A stretch of DNA of 64,000 nt from Planctomycetota bacterium (GTDB taxonomy: Bacteria > Planctomycetota > JAPUJT01). The stretch covers positions 1 through 64,000 of the forward strand of contig JAPUJT010000049.1 in the NCBI GenBank assembly GCA_027296055.1. Reading direction: 5' to 3'. Below, piece by piece: positions 42,361-50,932 of this stretch. The notes under the pieces were generated by a model. The model had not been told where the DNA came from. It was given only the letters and a program-made list of their open reading frames with translations, and did no database searches. Positions within the stretch are counted from its first letter, which is position 1, and every line of letters begins with the position of its first letter. Made by a program: the position numbers and the translations under genes.

Positions 42361-44064
42361 CTACTCCTCCGCAACCGGATCGTGGCCTGGCGGCGGGAGG
42401 ATCGGAGGCCTGTCCTGACCCTTCACACTCTTCTCGATCTCGATCTCCGTCACCAGGATGCTCGGGGAGATGGCCGAGACCGGCACCCAGCCCGACTCGG
42501 CGCCACAGCGACCATTGAAGATGCCCGAGTCGTCGCCCGTGGCGATGATCTTGTTGAACGACGTTAAGGGCGTGCCGACGATGTCCACGCCTCGGACCAG
42601 CTCGTCGGGTCGTCCATCCGCGTAGACGCGCCGGACGAGAAGGGGGTTTACCTGGAAGGCTTGAGGTCTGCCTCGTCCCGTGTTCGTCTGGCCTCCCGAG
42701 ATGTCATCGAATATCAGACCGTATTCCTTTCCCTGAGACTTGACCTGCTCGATCAGCATCTCACGGAGCTCCTCGAAAGGGACGGCCTTGTCGGATATGA
42801 CGGTGAGGTTACCCTGACGCGACACCGCCTTCCGGCCCGCCTCTCTCCGGCCGTGGCCGTTGGACTTGGTGAAGCCTGCAACCGGAGATCGCGACATCAG
42901 GAAGTTCTTGAGTACACCCTTTTCAACGACGATCACCCTCTCGGCACGGACGCCCTCTTCATCGAAGGGATAGTGGCCGTTGAGGTCTGTGCCTCCAAAT
43001 TCCCGCATCGTGGGATCGTCGACAACCGAGATGAAATCCGGAAGGACCAGCTCGCCGACCATCTTCGTAAAGGTCTGCCCGAAAGATTCGGACTTTTGCC
43101 GGTGACCTTCGATGCGGTGGCCGAAGATCTCATGGAAGAAGACGCCGCTCGCTCGGTTCATCAGGATCGCCGGGCCGGTGTACGGCTCGGCAAGGGGGGC
43201 CTCCCTCAGGGCTGCCAACTCCTCGACGAGCAGGTCGATCGCTGCCATCACGTCGTCATCGGAGGGTAGCTTGTCCCAGCTCCGGGCATCGAATGAGCGG
43301 AAGCGCCGAAGCCTCATCCCATCGTCCGCCATCGATGAGCAGGCAAGACTCAGTCGGATGTGCGTGTCTCCGAACTGGATCTTCGTCCCCTCGGTGCTGA
43401 CCATGTATTGATTGGTCACGCCGGCCGACAGGCTGGCTCCGGAACTATACACGAAGGGATGCTCTCCGAATTTGGAGGAGTATTCCTTCAGCTTTGCCGC
43501 CCAGGCTTTCTTGTCTACCTCGATCGATGCCGGAGATTCGAGATGGACGATGGGAGACTCCTTGGAGAAGTCGTCCGACAGGTCCTCCTCTTCCACCTTC
43601 ACTGCCCGGTCCGTCGTGACCCGGACAAGTCGCTCCTGCGCCGTCTTGAACGCCCGATCCGTCGCTAGCCAGACGGTCGCGCGAATCGAGAGAGGGTCGT
43701 CGTCGATGGAGAGTCTGCTAGCTCCTCTGCCCCGCCCGAAGAATCCTCTGCGCCCGCGTATCTGGTGCGTGTTGTCAAGTTCGTGCGAACCGACCCTGAG
43801 GTCGATATCAAGGACTCTCGTGTGGCCGCTCGATTCCCCCTGGATCGTTCCCAGGGTGGCCGAGATGGAGTGTCTGATCTGCTCGCTGACGCCATACATG
43901 ATGTAGTAGAGAGGGGCCTCTTCCGCGTCGCCGAGCTTCTCGAAGGAGCGGTTCATCTCCACCTGCAGCGCCTTCAGAAGGGCGCTCTCCTCCTCTGCAC
44001 CTGCGGACAAGGTGGGCAACAAGAGCCCGGCGATGAAAAGGATCGTCCAGTGTCTTGGTTTCAT
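42361..44064 (-). CDS. Exported TldD-like metalloprotease
   Basis: 567 residues; start after AGGAGGG. The signal peptide (ILFIAGLLLPTLSAGAEE) directs it out of the cytoplasm, unlike Escherichia coli TldD. The zinc motif is intact, H311-E312-I-F-G-H316, followed by RIEGHR with a further His; other family words are VTNQYMVSTEGTKIQFG, GNLTVISDKAVPFEELRE and NPLLVRRVYADGRPDELVRG. An Arg/Gly-rich patch (RGRRGFFGRGRGASR) lies near residue 110. Family members trim peptides in cooperation with an inactive TldE-like partner; the adjacent gene downstream is the likely partner here. Confidence 0.94.
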   Translation of the reverse strand: MKPRHWTILFIAGLLLPTLSAGAEEESALLKALQVEMNRSFEKLGDAEEAPLYYIMYGVSEQIRHSISATLGTIQGESSGHTRVLDIDLRVGSHELDNTHQIRGRRGFFGRGRGASRLSIDDDPLSIRATVWLATDRAFKTAQERLVRVTTDRAVKVEEEDLSDDFSKESPIVHLESPASIEVDKKAWAAKLKEYSSKFGEHPFVYSSGASLSAGVTNQYMVSTEGTKIQFGDTHIRLSLACSSMADDGMRLRRFRSFDARSWDKLPSDDDVMAAIDLLVEELAALREAPLAEPYTGPAILMNRASGVFFHEIFGHRIEGHRQKSESFGQTFTKMVGELVLPDFISVVDDPTMREFGGTDLNGHYPFDEEGVRAERVIVVEKGVLKNFLMSRSPVAGFTKSNGHGRREAGRKAVSRQGNLTVISDKAVPFEELREMLIEQVKSQGKEYGLIFDDISGGQTNTGRGRPQAFQVNPLLVRRVYADGRPDELVRGVDIVGTPLTSFNKIIATGDDSGIFNGRCGAESGWVPVSAISPSILVTEIEIEKSVKGQDRPPILPPPGHDPVAEE

Positions 44065-44255
44065 CGAAACCCTCCTGGCGGTTGGGTGAGAATATTGCAA
44101 AGGCGAATTCGGTACGCTAACCGGCTCCTCGATAGTCATCAAGCAGAAACATCGCTCGTTTGGAAAGCGGCCCTCCGGGCAAGTCCTGAGGCGCATGATT
44201 TCAGCCAATTCGCCGTATGTATCCCCGTATGTACCCATCATGTAATAAGAGTTTC

Positions 44256-44414
44256 ATGACGCGCACCAAACTCACCGAGCTATCCGTTTGGGAAGTGCAG
44301 GTTGGGCCTGATCGTGACGACGAGGGAGAGATACAGACCTGGCAGATCCGCCTCGAGGAGGACGACGACGCGCCGGGCCTCGCGCCGATGATTAGCGCAA
44401 GACTTTTTCCGTAG
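44256..44414 (+). CDS. Doubtful small protein
   Basis: 52 residues (MTRTKLTELSVWEVQVGPDR, then an acidic DDEGEIQTWQIRLEEDDDAPG stretch split by few hydrophobic residues). Composition is protein-like, but there is no ribosome site, no family match, and it lies alone in a 395-base gap (44065-44459) with the opposite strand also open. The rest of the gap holds only the inverted repeat at 44435-44451. Confidence 0.3.
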   Translation: MTRTKLTELSVWEVQVGPDRDDEGEIQTWQIRLEEDDDAPGLAPMISARLFP

Positions 44415-44434
44415 ATCGAAACTGAAGTGTGGTT

Positions 44435-44451
44435 TCGCCGCGGCGCGGCGA
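44435..44451. repeat. Perfect short inverted repeat after the desaturase gene
   Basis: TCGCCGC, three bases, GCGGCGA. It begins nine bases downstream of the desaturase stop codon (minus strand). No T-run, so a terminator role is only possible. Confidence 0.45.
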
Positions 44452-44459
44452 CAGGAATG

Positions 44460-45596
44460 CTAGGAGGCCGCGAGCTCTCTCGGGCTCGATCTGGTGTCGT
44501 GGAGGCCTTCCTCCTTCGCGCCCGAGCCCGCGCGATGCATGAAGCCGAGGAGGTCAAACCAGAACTGGCGCGTGGTCGTCTCGGTGTAGGGTAGGCCGTG
44601 TTCCTTGATGAACGGTCGGATGATCCGGCTCGAAGCCCGCAGGCGGTTTCGAGGCAGGTTCGGAAAGAGGTGGTGCTCGATCTGATAGTTGAGCCCGCCG
44701 TACCAGATGTCCGTGAGGAACCCTCCTCGAACGTTTTGCGCAGTGATCACCTGATGCTCGAAGTAGGTGAGTTTCGTATCCTCGCTCAGGACGGGCATTC
44801 CCTTGTGGTTCGGAGCGAACGCCGACACCATGAAGATGCTGAACACCATCTGGTGGACCAGGATGAAGATCACCGCCGTCATCACGGGAAGGCACGTGAA
44901 GAGCAGAGTCAGGTAAATCACGTTATGCAGGACAATGAGCATCAATTCGGTCCAGGGCCTCTTCCCTCCCCTCGCGAGGAAGAAGCGGAACTGGTCCTTC
45001 CTCATGTTCACCGGATAGAGCATTGCCAGCGGAAGGAAGTAGAACGCCTGGTAGCGGATCAGCCAGCGCGCGAAACCGGTCTTCTGGCGGGCCTGCTCAC
45101 CCGAGAAGGCGAACATCGAATAGGTGACGGCCGGGTCCTTGCCTGTCTGGTTCGGCCAGGTGTGATGAGCGTTGTGGGTCTGCATCCACCACGAGAAGCC
45201 GATACCGACGAACGGGATGCCGAACAACCCCACCCGGTCGTTCCTCGGCGGCGTGCTGCAGATCTGCCGATGGCCCGCGTCGTGACCGATGAACGTGATC
45301 TGCCCGAAGACGAAAGCGAGATAGACGGCGTTGAGAATCTGTAGGAGGAGATTATCGAACAGAACTACACAGACGACACTCGGGATCATGAGGGCAAAGG
45401 TGAACGGGATCTTCCAGGCAAAGTACCGGGGTTGCTTCTCGAGGAGTTTCGCCTCCTTGACGAGCTTTTTCAGCTTGGCGTAAGTTTCGGTCTGGGCAGG
45501 TCGGCGTTCGTAAGGCGTGCGCACGTAGGGCTTGCGCCGTGAGCCCCTTTTGAGGGGTATCGCTGGAGGAACGGAGGTTGCGCTAGGTTGGGTCAT
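44460..45596 (-). CDS. Membrane fatty-acid desaturase
   Basis: 378 residues. The three histidine boxes of acyl-lipid desaturases are present: GHDAGH (His105 and His109), HNAHH (141-145) and QIEHH (305-309). The variant QIEHH, with Gln first, is typical of front-end or delta-6-like enzymes, and KDPAVTYSMFAFS fits bacterial members. Four hydrophobic segments surround the boxes. The reaction inserts a cis double bond in membrane fatty acids with O2 and reduced ferredoxin or cytochrome b5. A terminator at 45659 separates it from the gene upstream. Confidence 0.95.
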   Translation of the reverse strand: MTQPSATSVPPAIPLKRGSRRKPYVRTPYERRPAQTETYAKLKKLVKEAKLLEKQPRYFAWKIPFTFALMIPSVVCVVLFDNLLLQILNAVYLAFVFGQITFIGHDAGHRQICSTPPRNDRVGLFGIPFVGIGFSWWMQTHNAHHTWPNQTGKDPAVTYSMFAFSGEQARQKTGFARWLIRYQAFYFLPLAMLYPVNMRKDQFRFFLARGGKRPWTELMLIVLHNVIYLTLLFTCLPVMTAVIFILVHQMVFSIFMVSAFAPNHKGMPVLSEDTKLTYFEHQVITAQNVRGGFLTDIWYGGLNYQIEHHLFPNLPRNRLRASSRIIRPFIKEHGLPYTETTTRQFWFDLLGFMHRAGSGAKEEGLHDTRSSPRELAAS

Positions 45597-45658
45597 CTCC
45601 GAGATTCACTCCCTGGATGCCTGCGGCGCCGGACGGCGAGGTAGGCGGGCACCTGGCC

Positions 45659-45721
45659 AAAAAAATAACCCTCACCATACCGGACCGCTATTGCAGCGGC
45701 CGGCCACGAGGGTAGGGTGAG
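45659..45721 (-). terminator. Rho-independent terminator after the small HTH gene
   Basis: On the minus strand CTCACCCTACC pairs with GGTATGGTGAG (10 of 11) and an inner CCGCT/AGCGG stem lies between, followed by GGTTATTTTTTT. The stem plus T-run is classical. It lies about 110 bases after the 45830 stop codon. Confidence 0.85.
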
Positions 45722-45829
45722 AAACTACAGTATGACCGGCTTCGAATCAACAAAAACCTGTGAACAAATTCGACCGAGGATTCGGCCTACCGACAGGAGA
45801 ATCCGTGACTCCAGCCTGGCTGAGTGAGA

Positions 45830-46090
45830 TCAGATCGCCTGGCTGGTCGCCCCCCCTGGGGACATGGATCTCAGGAGCGGGCTGCTCCCGTCCGGGAGCT
45901 TCTGGAGGACCGCCGTCTTCTTGCCCACGATATCATCCCTGACCTCTTCGACCTGGTCTCTCGGGAATCGGGTGCCCTCTGGCGTCTCGATCCGTTTCAG
46001 GTCGCCGGCGTCGATGATCTCCTCCAGCTCTCCATGTTCGAGGTGTAGTTCACTGATGACTTCTTCGATGGTCATGTAGTGATGCGCCAT
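45830..46090 (-). CDS. Small helix-turn-helix/excisionase-like protein
   Basis: 86 residues; GAGGGAG lies upstream. The first half reads TIEEVISELHLEHGELEEII and DAGDLKRIETPEGTRFPRDQ, then VEEVRDDI, the layout of a MerR- or excisionase-like DNA-binding fold (helix, turn, helix, wing). The rest is probably disordered and ends GGATSQAI. The DNA target is unknown. Its transcript should end at the terminator at 45659. Confidence 0.72.
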   Translation of the reverse strand: MAHHYMTIEEVISELHLEHGELEEIIDAGDLKRIETPEGTRFPRDQVEEVRDDIVGKKTAVLQKLPDGSSPLLRSMSPGGATSQAI

Positions 46091-46241
46091 CTCATCGCTC
46101 CCTCGTCTCCGTCTCCCGAGTTTCGAGCATTTCGGGCAGAGTCCCGCCCGACCAACGCATTGGGGCCGGAATGATAGGGGGCCTGGGCGTCAATGTCTAC
46201 GGGCTTATCGATTTAGCTACAAGGAGGCCATCGACCAGCGA

Positions 46242-46268
46242 TTGACAGGTTTGCGAGCAGCTTGTAAT
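46242..46268 (+). promoter_or_regulatory. Possible promoter of the methyltransferase gene
   Basis: TTGACA (46242-46247) and TGTAAT (46263-46268), with a spacer of only 15 bases, about 40 bases before the start codon. Box matches are good but the spacer is short. Confidence 0.4.
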
Positions 46269-46307
46269 GCTTGGGACCGCACTGCTGAAGTGGAAGCGAG
46301 CTAGACC

Positions 46308-47105
46308 ATGAAGGATCAGCCCAAGATCACCCCTGCGGAGGACGATCGGAAGTACGATTGGGGGGAGATCTCCCAGCTGTATGCGAAGTACCGCCCCGGA
46401 TTCCCTGTCAGGTTCTTCGAACGCCTTCGAGCCTTCGGGATCGGTCTGCCCGAGCAGAGGGTCCTCGATCTGGCCACCGGCCCAGGCACTCTTGCGCGCA
46501 CCTTCGCCGGGCAGGGGGCCAAGGTTACCGCCATCGACATCTCACCGCAGCAGATCGACGTGGCCAGAACGCTGGCCGAAAGCGCCGGTGTGGAGATCGA
46601 CTACCGAGACGGTCCGACCGAGGCGGTGCCCTGTCCGGATGGCTCTTTCGATGCGATCACGATCAGTCATGCCTGGAACTTCGTCGACCACGAGGGAACC
46701 GTCTCCGAAGTAAAGCGCCTCCTCGCTCCGGGCGGGCTCTTTCTGTCCGCCAGCTACCGAGCTGTGCCAAGGATCGATCGGATAGTAACGAACACGGAGG
46801 AGCTACTCGTTCGACACAACCCGAAGTGGGAGCGCGCCGGCTGGGATGGGGAAATCACCATCCTTCCGGAGTGGTCTCTCGATCGGCTCGTGCTCAGCGG
46901 GTTCTTCAGGATCGATGAGCCGATGCCCTTCACCCGGGAGAGCTGGATGGGGTACGCCCACACCTGGACCGGAGTGTGGGGACAGATGTCTCCGAAGGAG
47001 GTCGACCGGTTTCACACCGATCTCGCCAGGCTTCTGGACGACGGAGCGTACGATAGCTTCTCGGTTCTCTTCCGGAGCTGGGCCCTGATTTTCCAGCTCG
47101 GCTAG
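46308..47105 (+). CDS. Class I SAM-dependent methyltransferase
   Basis: 265 residues. Motif I is VLDLATGPGTLARTFA, with the acidic ribose-binding residue in VTAIDISPQQ and later DGSFDAITISHAWNFVDH and KRLLAPGGLFLSA. The N-terminal part (DWGEISQLYAKYRPGFP) is typical of methyltransferase_11-type proteins that act on small molecules. Substrate unknown. No signal peptide. A hairpin follows at 47118. Confidence 0.92.
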   Translation: MKDQPKITPAEDDRKYDWGEISQLYAKYRPGFPVRFFERLRAFGIGLPEQRVLDLATGPGTLARTFAGQGAKVTAIDISPQQIDVARTLAESAGVEIDYRDGPTEAVPCPDGSFDAITISHAWNFVDHEGTVSEVKRLLAPGGLFLSASYRAVPRIDRIVTNTEELLVRHNPKWERAGWDGEITILPEWSLDRLVLSGFFRIDEPMPFTRESWMGYAHTWTGVWGQMSPKEVDRFHTDLARLLDDGAYDSFSVLFRSWALIFQLG

Positions 47106-47117
47106 CTTGGCGCGCAC

Positions 47118-47141
47118 ACAACCCTCCGAGCGAGGGGTTGT
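47118..47141. terminator. Bidirectional hairpin between methyltransferase and cupin
   Basis: ACAACCCTC and GAGGGGTTGT pair with one bulge around a five-base loop. It lies between convergent stop codons at 47105 and 47150. Short T-rich sequence follows on the plus strand only after ten bases. Confidence 0.5.
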
Positions 47142-47149
47142 TCCGGCCG

Positions 47150-47449
47150 CTATTTCCGTTCGAAGATGATCGCCTGGATTTCGGTCTCGCCGATGTTCTC
47201 GACCCGGTGAGTCCAGGGCCCATGGTTCATCGTATGGCCGTCCGGGATCTCGAGCTCCATCGGATCGCCCCCTTCGACATGGATTCGAACCTTGCCCCCC
47301 TTGACGAAGTAAACTGTCTCGGAGGGATGCGAATGCTCGATATCACTGGTGCCGGGCGGGACGGTCATTTTCAGGACGCGCACACCGCCTTCATCCAGCA
47401 AGGATTTGTAATTGTTGGGGGAAGATTGGACCGGATCAATGTAAGCCAC
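47150..47449 (-). CDS. Small cupin-domain protein
   Basis: 99 residues with a GTG start after GGAGGGG. It is a single cupin barrel: HSHPSETVYFVKGGKVRIHV and, later, GHTMNHGPWTHRVENIG, with His residues placed for a metal site. The last strand reads IQAIIFERK. Such proteins range from isomerases to binding proteins; the role is not deducible. It is not linked to the neighbouring bioY gene by short spacing (106 bases). Confidence 0.9.
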   Translation of the reverse strand: MAYIDPVQSSPNNYKSLLDEGGVRVLKMTVPPGTSDIEHSHPSETVYFVKGGKVRIHVEGGDPMELEIPDGHTMNHGPWTHRVENIGETEIQAIIFERK

Positions 47450-47555
47450 GGGACCCCTCCCTGCAGATGGACTGTGATGATGGAAGTGAGACTTTACTAC
47501 CGGGAGAGTAATCTAGACGTTGTGCGAGCGCAAGACAACGGGATAGACGCCGTGT

Positions 47556-48167
47556 CTAGCGACGCCCCGGGAAGAGGACGTCCAGCCTGCCCCGGAGCAT
47601 GCCAAGGCCGCCCGTCCCCACCGCAACCTTGATGATGAGGCCTGGCAGGAACGGGATCACCGTCAGAGGCAGGGCCTGCATGACAGAGATGTTTCGCGAG
47701 AAGGCGAACCAGACCGCCCCGCCGGTGAAGATCAACGCCGCCCCGACGACAAGGGCCAGGGTCGTACGAAGGCCGCCGACCCCATGCTCCCCCCGGCAGA
47801 TGCTACCGGCCGTCCAGGCGGCGATGGGGAAGGCGAGGAGATAGCCTCCGGTAGGGCCGTAAATGTGGGCCAAACCGCTACCTCCGCCTTCGAAGAACGG
47901 CGCCCCGAGAAGCCCGCAGAGGACGTATAGCATCTGGCTGAGGGCGCCCGGGCCGCGACCCAACGCGACGCCGGCCGAGAGAACGAAGAATGTCTGGAGC
48001 GTGATGGGTACAGGGGTGAAGGGGAGAGGGATTCGCACGAATGCCCCGAGGGCGGTGAGTAGAGTGAAGCTGGCAACCCCGATCGCCAGCCGCGCCTCGA
48101 CGCGAGTCACGATCGGTCTTCCAAGGACCCCCTCGCTCAGTGCCAGCGCTTGCATCGTCAGATTCAT
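47556..48167 (-). CDS. bioY: Biotin transporter BioY
   Basis: 203 residues, ATG after GAAGGAGA. BioY is the substrate-binding S component of biotin ECF transporters, or a stand-alone importer. The family signature VPITLQTFFVLSAG, GRGPGALSQMLYVLCGLLG, and GPTGGYLLAFPIAAW are present, with six hydrophobic segments. No EcfA or EcfT genes are near, so it either works alone or shares energising subunits from elsewhere. The presence suggests that the cell can take up biotin. Confidence 0.96.
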   Translation of the reverse strand: MNLTMQALALSEGVLGRPIVTRVEARLAIGVASFTLLTALGAFVRIPLPFTPVPITLQTFFVLSAGVALGRGPGALSQMLYVLCGLLGAPFFEGGGSGLAHIYGPTGGYLLAFPIAAWTAGSICRGEHGVGGLRTTLALVVGAALIFTGGAVWFAFSRNISVMQALPLTVIPFLPGLIIKVAVGTGGLGMLRGRLDVLFPGRR

Positions 48168-48332
48168 TCTCCTTCAGGGTGCACAGGATAACTACTGGAT
48201 GCCCCGGAGTCCACTTCGACCCACTCACGCGGCGTGGAACGATGGGCCTCTGCCCGGCCACATTTCGTGAAGCATAGGCGCCCGGGACACCGCCTAGATA
48301 TCGGACCGGTGGTGCCTATCTCGCTGGGCCAT

Positions 48333-48866
48333 ATGAAAAAGGGACCTGGCTCCGAGCAGATCTGTCGCGATTCCGTCTCCCGAGGCATTCGAACCCTGAT
48401 CCAAGCGGCGCGGGATGGGGACCGCCGCGCGATGGATGATCTCCTCATCCTTCTTCGCCCTCACCTGGAACCTCTGGCCAGAACCTACTCGAATTCTAAG
48501 CGGCCCATCCAGAGCGCCTCCGATCTTCTTCAGGAGAGCTGTCTCCGCGCCTGGCAGACCCTGGGTCGCTTCGAGATGGCGAAGAACGACGACGAGACGT
48601 TTCTCCTGTTTCGGGCCTGGGCGGGCCAGATACTCCGCCGTCTCGGCCTCGATGCCCAACGGGCTCGCAATCGACAGAAACGAAAGCCACCCCGTCTGGG
48701 ACGGTGGTTCTCATCGGGGCCCGGTGCCAACCTGTACGGGGCTCTCAGTAGCACACATTTTTGTTCGCCGCCATCCGCAACGCCTCGCGTCGAAACCCCG
48801 CGAGATGAGGCTGCTGAGACAGGCCCTGGGCCGTTTCGCCGCGACGGGCGGGGACACAGACTTTGA
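48333..48866 (+). pseudogene. Truncated ECF sigma factor (region 2 only)
   Basis: The ATG at 48333 opens a frame with a normal ECF region 2: GDRRAMDDLLILLRPHLEPL, then SASDLLQESCLRAWQTLGRF (-10 recognition) and FRAWAGQILRRLGLDAQRAR, ending with basic NRQKRKPPR. After residue 120 the frame drifts into non-sigma sequence (SSGPGANLYGALSSTHFCSP) and region 4, needed for -35 binding, is absent. In another frame MRLLRQALGRF (near 48800) may be a remnant of the linker or region 4. A GGGGACACA arm similar to the dispersed repeats lies at 48849. Such factors partner with Ser/Thr kinases in Planctomycetota. Confidence 0.78.
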
Positions 48867-48933
48867 CGATACTGGGCCAGTAACTTATTCTTGAGGTGGA
48901 GAGGAGAGTTTCCTGCCTGACGACGGAGAGCAG

Positions 48934-49350
48934 ATGGAGAAGAGGAGCCACGAGCGGGTCCCTGTCGCCTTCCCCATCCGGATCCGCGTCGAAGACATCG
49001 ACGACTTCGTGGAGAAGCACACCTTGAACCTCAGCGAGGGCGGGCTCTTCATCGAGATGAACTACCCTCCACCCGTGGGCTCGACGGTCGCCGTGGAGTT
49101 CTACCTCAAGCCCGTGGACAAGACGATCCACGCCGGTGGAGAGGTCGTTCGATCGATCTCCGAAGGAGAGGAGAACGGCGATCCCCGCGGGATCGGGATC
49201 CGCTTCACCAGCATGGGCAAGGACGGGAAGAGATTCGTCGAGCTGGTGATCAAGAAATTCAATCAGCGTCACCCTTCACAGCGACTCGAGGTTCCCAAGG
49301 ATCTGCTCGAGGAGCTGGGGCGGGAGATCGAGAATCCCTCACCGGACTAG
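48934..49350 (+). CDS. Single-domain PilZ protein
   Basis: 138 residues. The motifs are EKRSHERVPVAFPIRIRV (RxxxR satisfied as R-S-H-E-R) and NLSEGGLFIEM, so cyclic-di-GMP binding is likely. The C-terminal extension (FNQRHPSQRLEVPKDLLEEL) is helical. It is the third PilZ protein in the window and the closest match to the consensus. The ribosome site (GGAGAG) lies close to the start codon. Confidence 0.9.
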   Translation: MEKRSHERVPVAFPIRIRVEDIDDFVEKHTLNLSEGGLFIEMNYPPPVGSTVAVEFYLKPVDKTIHAGGEVVRSISEGEENGDPRGIGIRFTSMGKDGKRFVELVIKKFNQRHPSQRLEVPKDLLEELGREIENPSPD

Positions 49351-49405
49351 CCCCCGAGCTGGCCCCTCGCCGGGCACTCACCTGCAGATGGTACATTACC
49401 GCGAG

Positions 49406-49615
49406 ATGCACGAGCTTCACGAGAAAGAGCGGCGCTTCTTCGATGCGGAGACGCTGGAACGTCTCGGCGTCTTGGTCAGAGGCCCCTGCTGTCTTTGCGC
49501 GCCGATGCTGGGGAAACAACTCACCGGTGACGGTGTGAGCGTTACCATACTGGATTGCGATGTGAGGTTCGCCCATCTTCCAGGATTCCGGAAGTTCGCC
49601 CTCTGTTCCGAGTGA
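49406..49615 (+). CDS. Small cysteine-containing protein, unknown
   Basis: 69 residues from the ATG at 49406 (a start at 49388 is also in frame). It reads MHELHEKERRFFDAETLERL, then GPCCLCAPMLGKQL and ILDCDVRFAHLPGFRKFALC. The last phrase faintly resembles the D-x-D-x-RF-x-x-LPGF part of predicted N6-adenine methyltransferases, but a methyltransferase active site is absent. It ends three bases before the zinc-ribbon gene, suggesting that the two are co-transcribed. Confidence 0.5.
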   Translation: MHELHEKERRFFDAETLERLGVLVRGPCCLCAPMLGKQLTGDGVSVTILDCDVRFAHLPGFRKFALCSE

Positions 49616-49618
49616 TCG

Positions 49619-50818
49619 ATGCCAAGCATTTACGAATGTGTTGATTGTCAGTCGGATTGGGCGAAGGGGGAGCACAAGCCGGGTTGCCGGACCTGCGGTG
49701 GCGGCGCCATGGAGATCCGGTGCGCGTTCTGTCTCGGTCGTTGCGGAGAGATCTGGAAGAGGGCGATCCTGGACTCGAACGATTATCACGAAGCCCACTG
49801 GGTCGGAAGTTGCCGCCTTCCCCCGGTGGATGTGAAGGGCTTCTGGAAGGACTGGCTGGGTTCCGAGGAGGAGGCGCCCGACCGGCCCGAGCTCAAGGGA
49901 TCTCTTCCGATCGCTATCCTCTGGGCGCCGAAGATGGCCAGCTACCTGGAGGGGCGGTGGTCGGGGATGCAGCGGGAAGAGATCGCCGGCAGGCGCTACG
50001 CGGGGAACGAGCCGCGCTCAGAGTCGGAGATCTCTCTCGCTTGCGATCTGCTCGCCAAAGATTCGGAGGCGGACCAGCGACAGCTCGGAATTGACCAGGA
50101 GGATAATGATTGGAATCAAGCGGTGCAGGTCCATTCGCACGCCAAGGCCCAGGCCCTCACGCAGCTGTGCCGAGGCGTACCGGATGCGGAGCGCGAAGGC
50201 GTCCTGCAGGAGGCGCTCCAGGGTCTCGTGGAGGTCCTGCCCGTTGCGATTCCGTTGGAGAAGGTGGTCAACATCATAGATGGAGGACCCCGAAACCCTC
50301 CAGACGACACTAACCTGATCCGTGTGGCGGACTATCAGATCTCGCGGCGTCTGGCCATGTTCTATGCCCTCCTGGTCGGCCTCGGGATCGTCGGGATCAA
50401 TGCCTATCGGGACGTCGATTTCTCGATCCGCCCGGCTCTCTTCGGGTGGTTCGCCCTGGCGGTCGTTGTCGTCGTCTTCCTCCACGAGGGCCTTCACGGC
50501 GCGGCGGGAAGGCTCTTCGGCTACCGCCCGATATTCGGTCTCAAGATCCCGCTGGTCTACACCACATTTCAAGAGAAGGTCACCCGGAACCACCTGATCC
50601 TCATCGCTCTGGCGCCGTTGCTGATCCTCGACCTCGTGTTCGTCCTCTCCTATTCTCTAGGCGTCCTCAAGCTCTTCTCGATCCTCGCCTTCTCGATCAA
50701 TACCATCGGGGCGACGGGTGACCTCTGGATCGTCTCCAAGATCATCCGTCACAGACGTGGTACGCTCATCCAGGACACGATGACGGGCGTCGAGATCTGG
50801 GAGCGCCCGGGCGCCTGA
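49619..50818 (+). CDS. Zinc-ribbon/DUF3267 membrane zincin-like protein
   Basis: 399 residues. The N-terminus has four Cys pairs (CVDC, CRTC, CAFC and GRC), able to form one or two zinc ribbons. The middle (60-230) is charged. The C-terminal domain carries two N-side hydrophobic segments (FYALLVGLGIVGINAY, LFGWFALAVVVVVF) and the DUF3267 zincin motif H289-E-G-L-H293, with GAAGRLFGYRPIFGLKIP and later NTIGATGDLWIVSKI. DUF3267 members are putative membrane metalloproteases. No other gene with a related fold is near. A metal-sensing role for the ribbon is inference. Confidence 0.87.
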   Translation: MPSIYECVDCQSDWAKGEHKPGCRTCGGGAMEIRCAFCLGRCGEIWKRAILDSNDYHEAHWVGSCRLPPVDVKGFWKDWLGSEEEAPDRPELKGSLPIAILWAPKMASYLEGRWSGMQREEIAGRRYAGNEPRSESEISLACDLLAKDSEADQRQLGIDQEDNDWNQAVQVHSHAKAQALTQLCRGVPDAEREGVLQEALQGLVEVLPVAIPLEKVVNIIDGGPRNPPDDTNLIRVADYQISRRLAMFYALLVGLGIVGINAYRDVDFSIRPALFGWFALAVVVVVFLHEGLHGAAGRLFGYRPIFGLKIPLVYTTFQEKVTRNHLILIALAPLLILDLVFVLSYSLGVLKLFSILAFSINTIGATGDLWIVSKIIRHRRGTLIQDTMTGVEIWERPGA

Positions 50819-50863
50819 GGGCTCATGATCGGCCTCCTCTCCTGACCGACTCCTCATCAGGAG

Positions 50864-50875
50864 GGTGACTGTCCC
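50864..50875 (+). promoter_or_regulatory. GGTGACTGTCCC motif, copy b
   Basis: GGTGACTGTCCC followed by CTTTTCTG and TCGATAGA, 57 bases before the delta-60 lipoprotein start and in the same orientation. The copy at 33137 shares both motif and CGATAGA. Confidence 0.5.
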
Positions 50876-50932
50876 CTTTTCTGTCGATAGAATCTCGGGG
50901 ACGGGGGCAGCAAGCGGCCATGGAGGAAGAAG

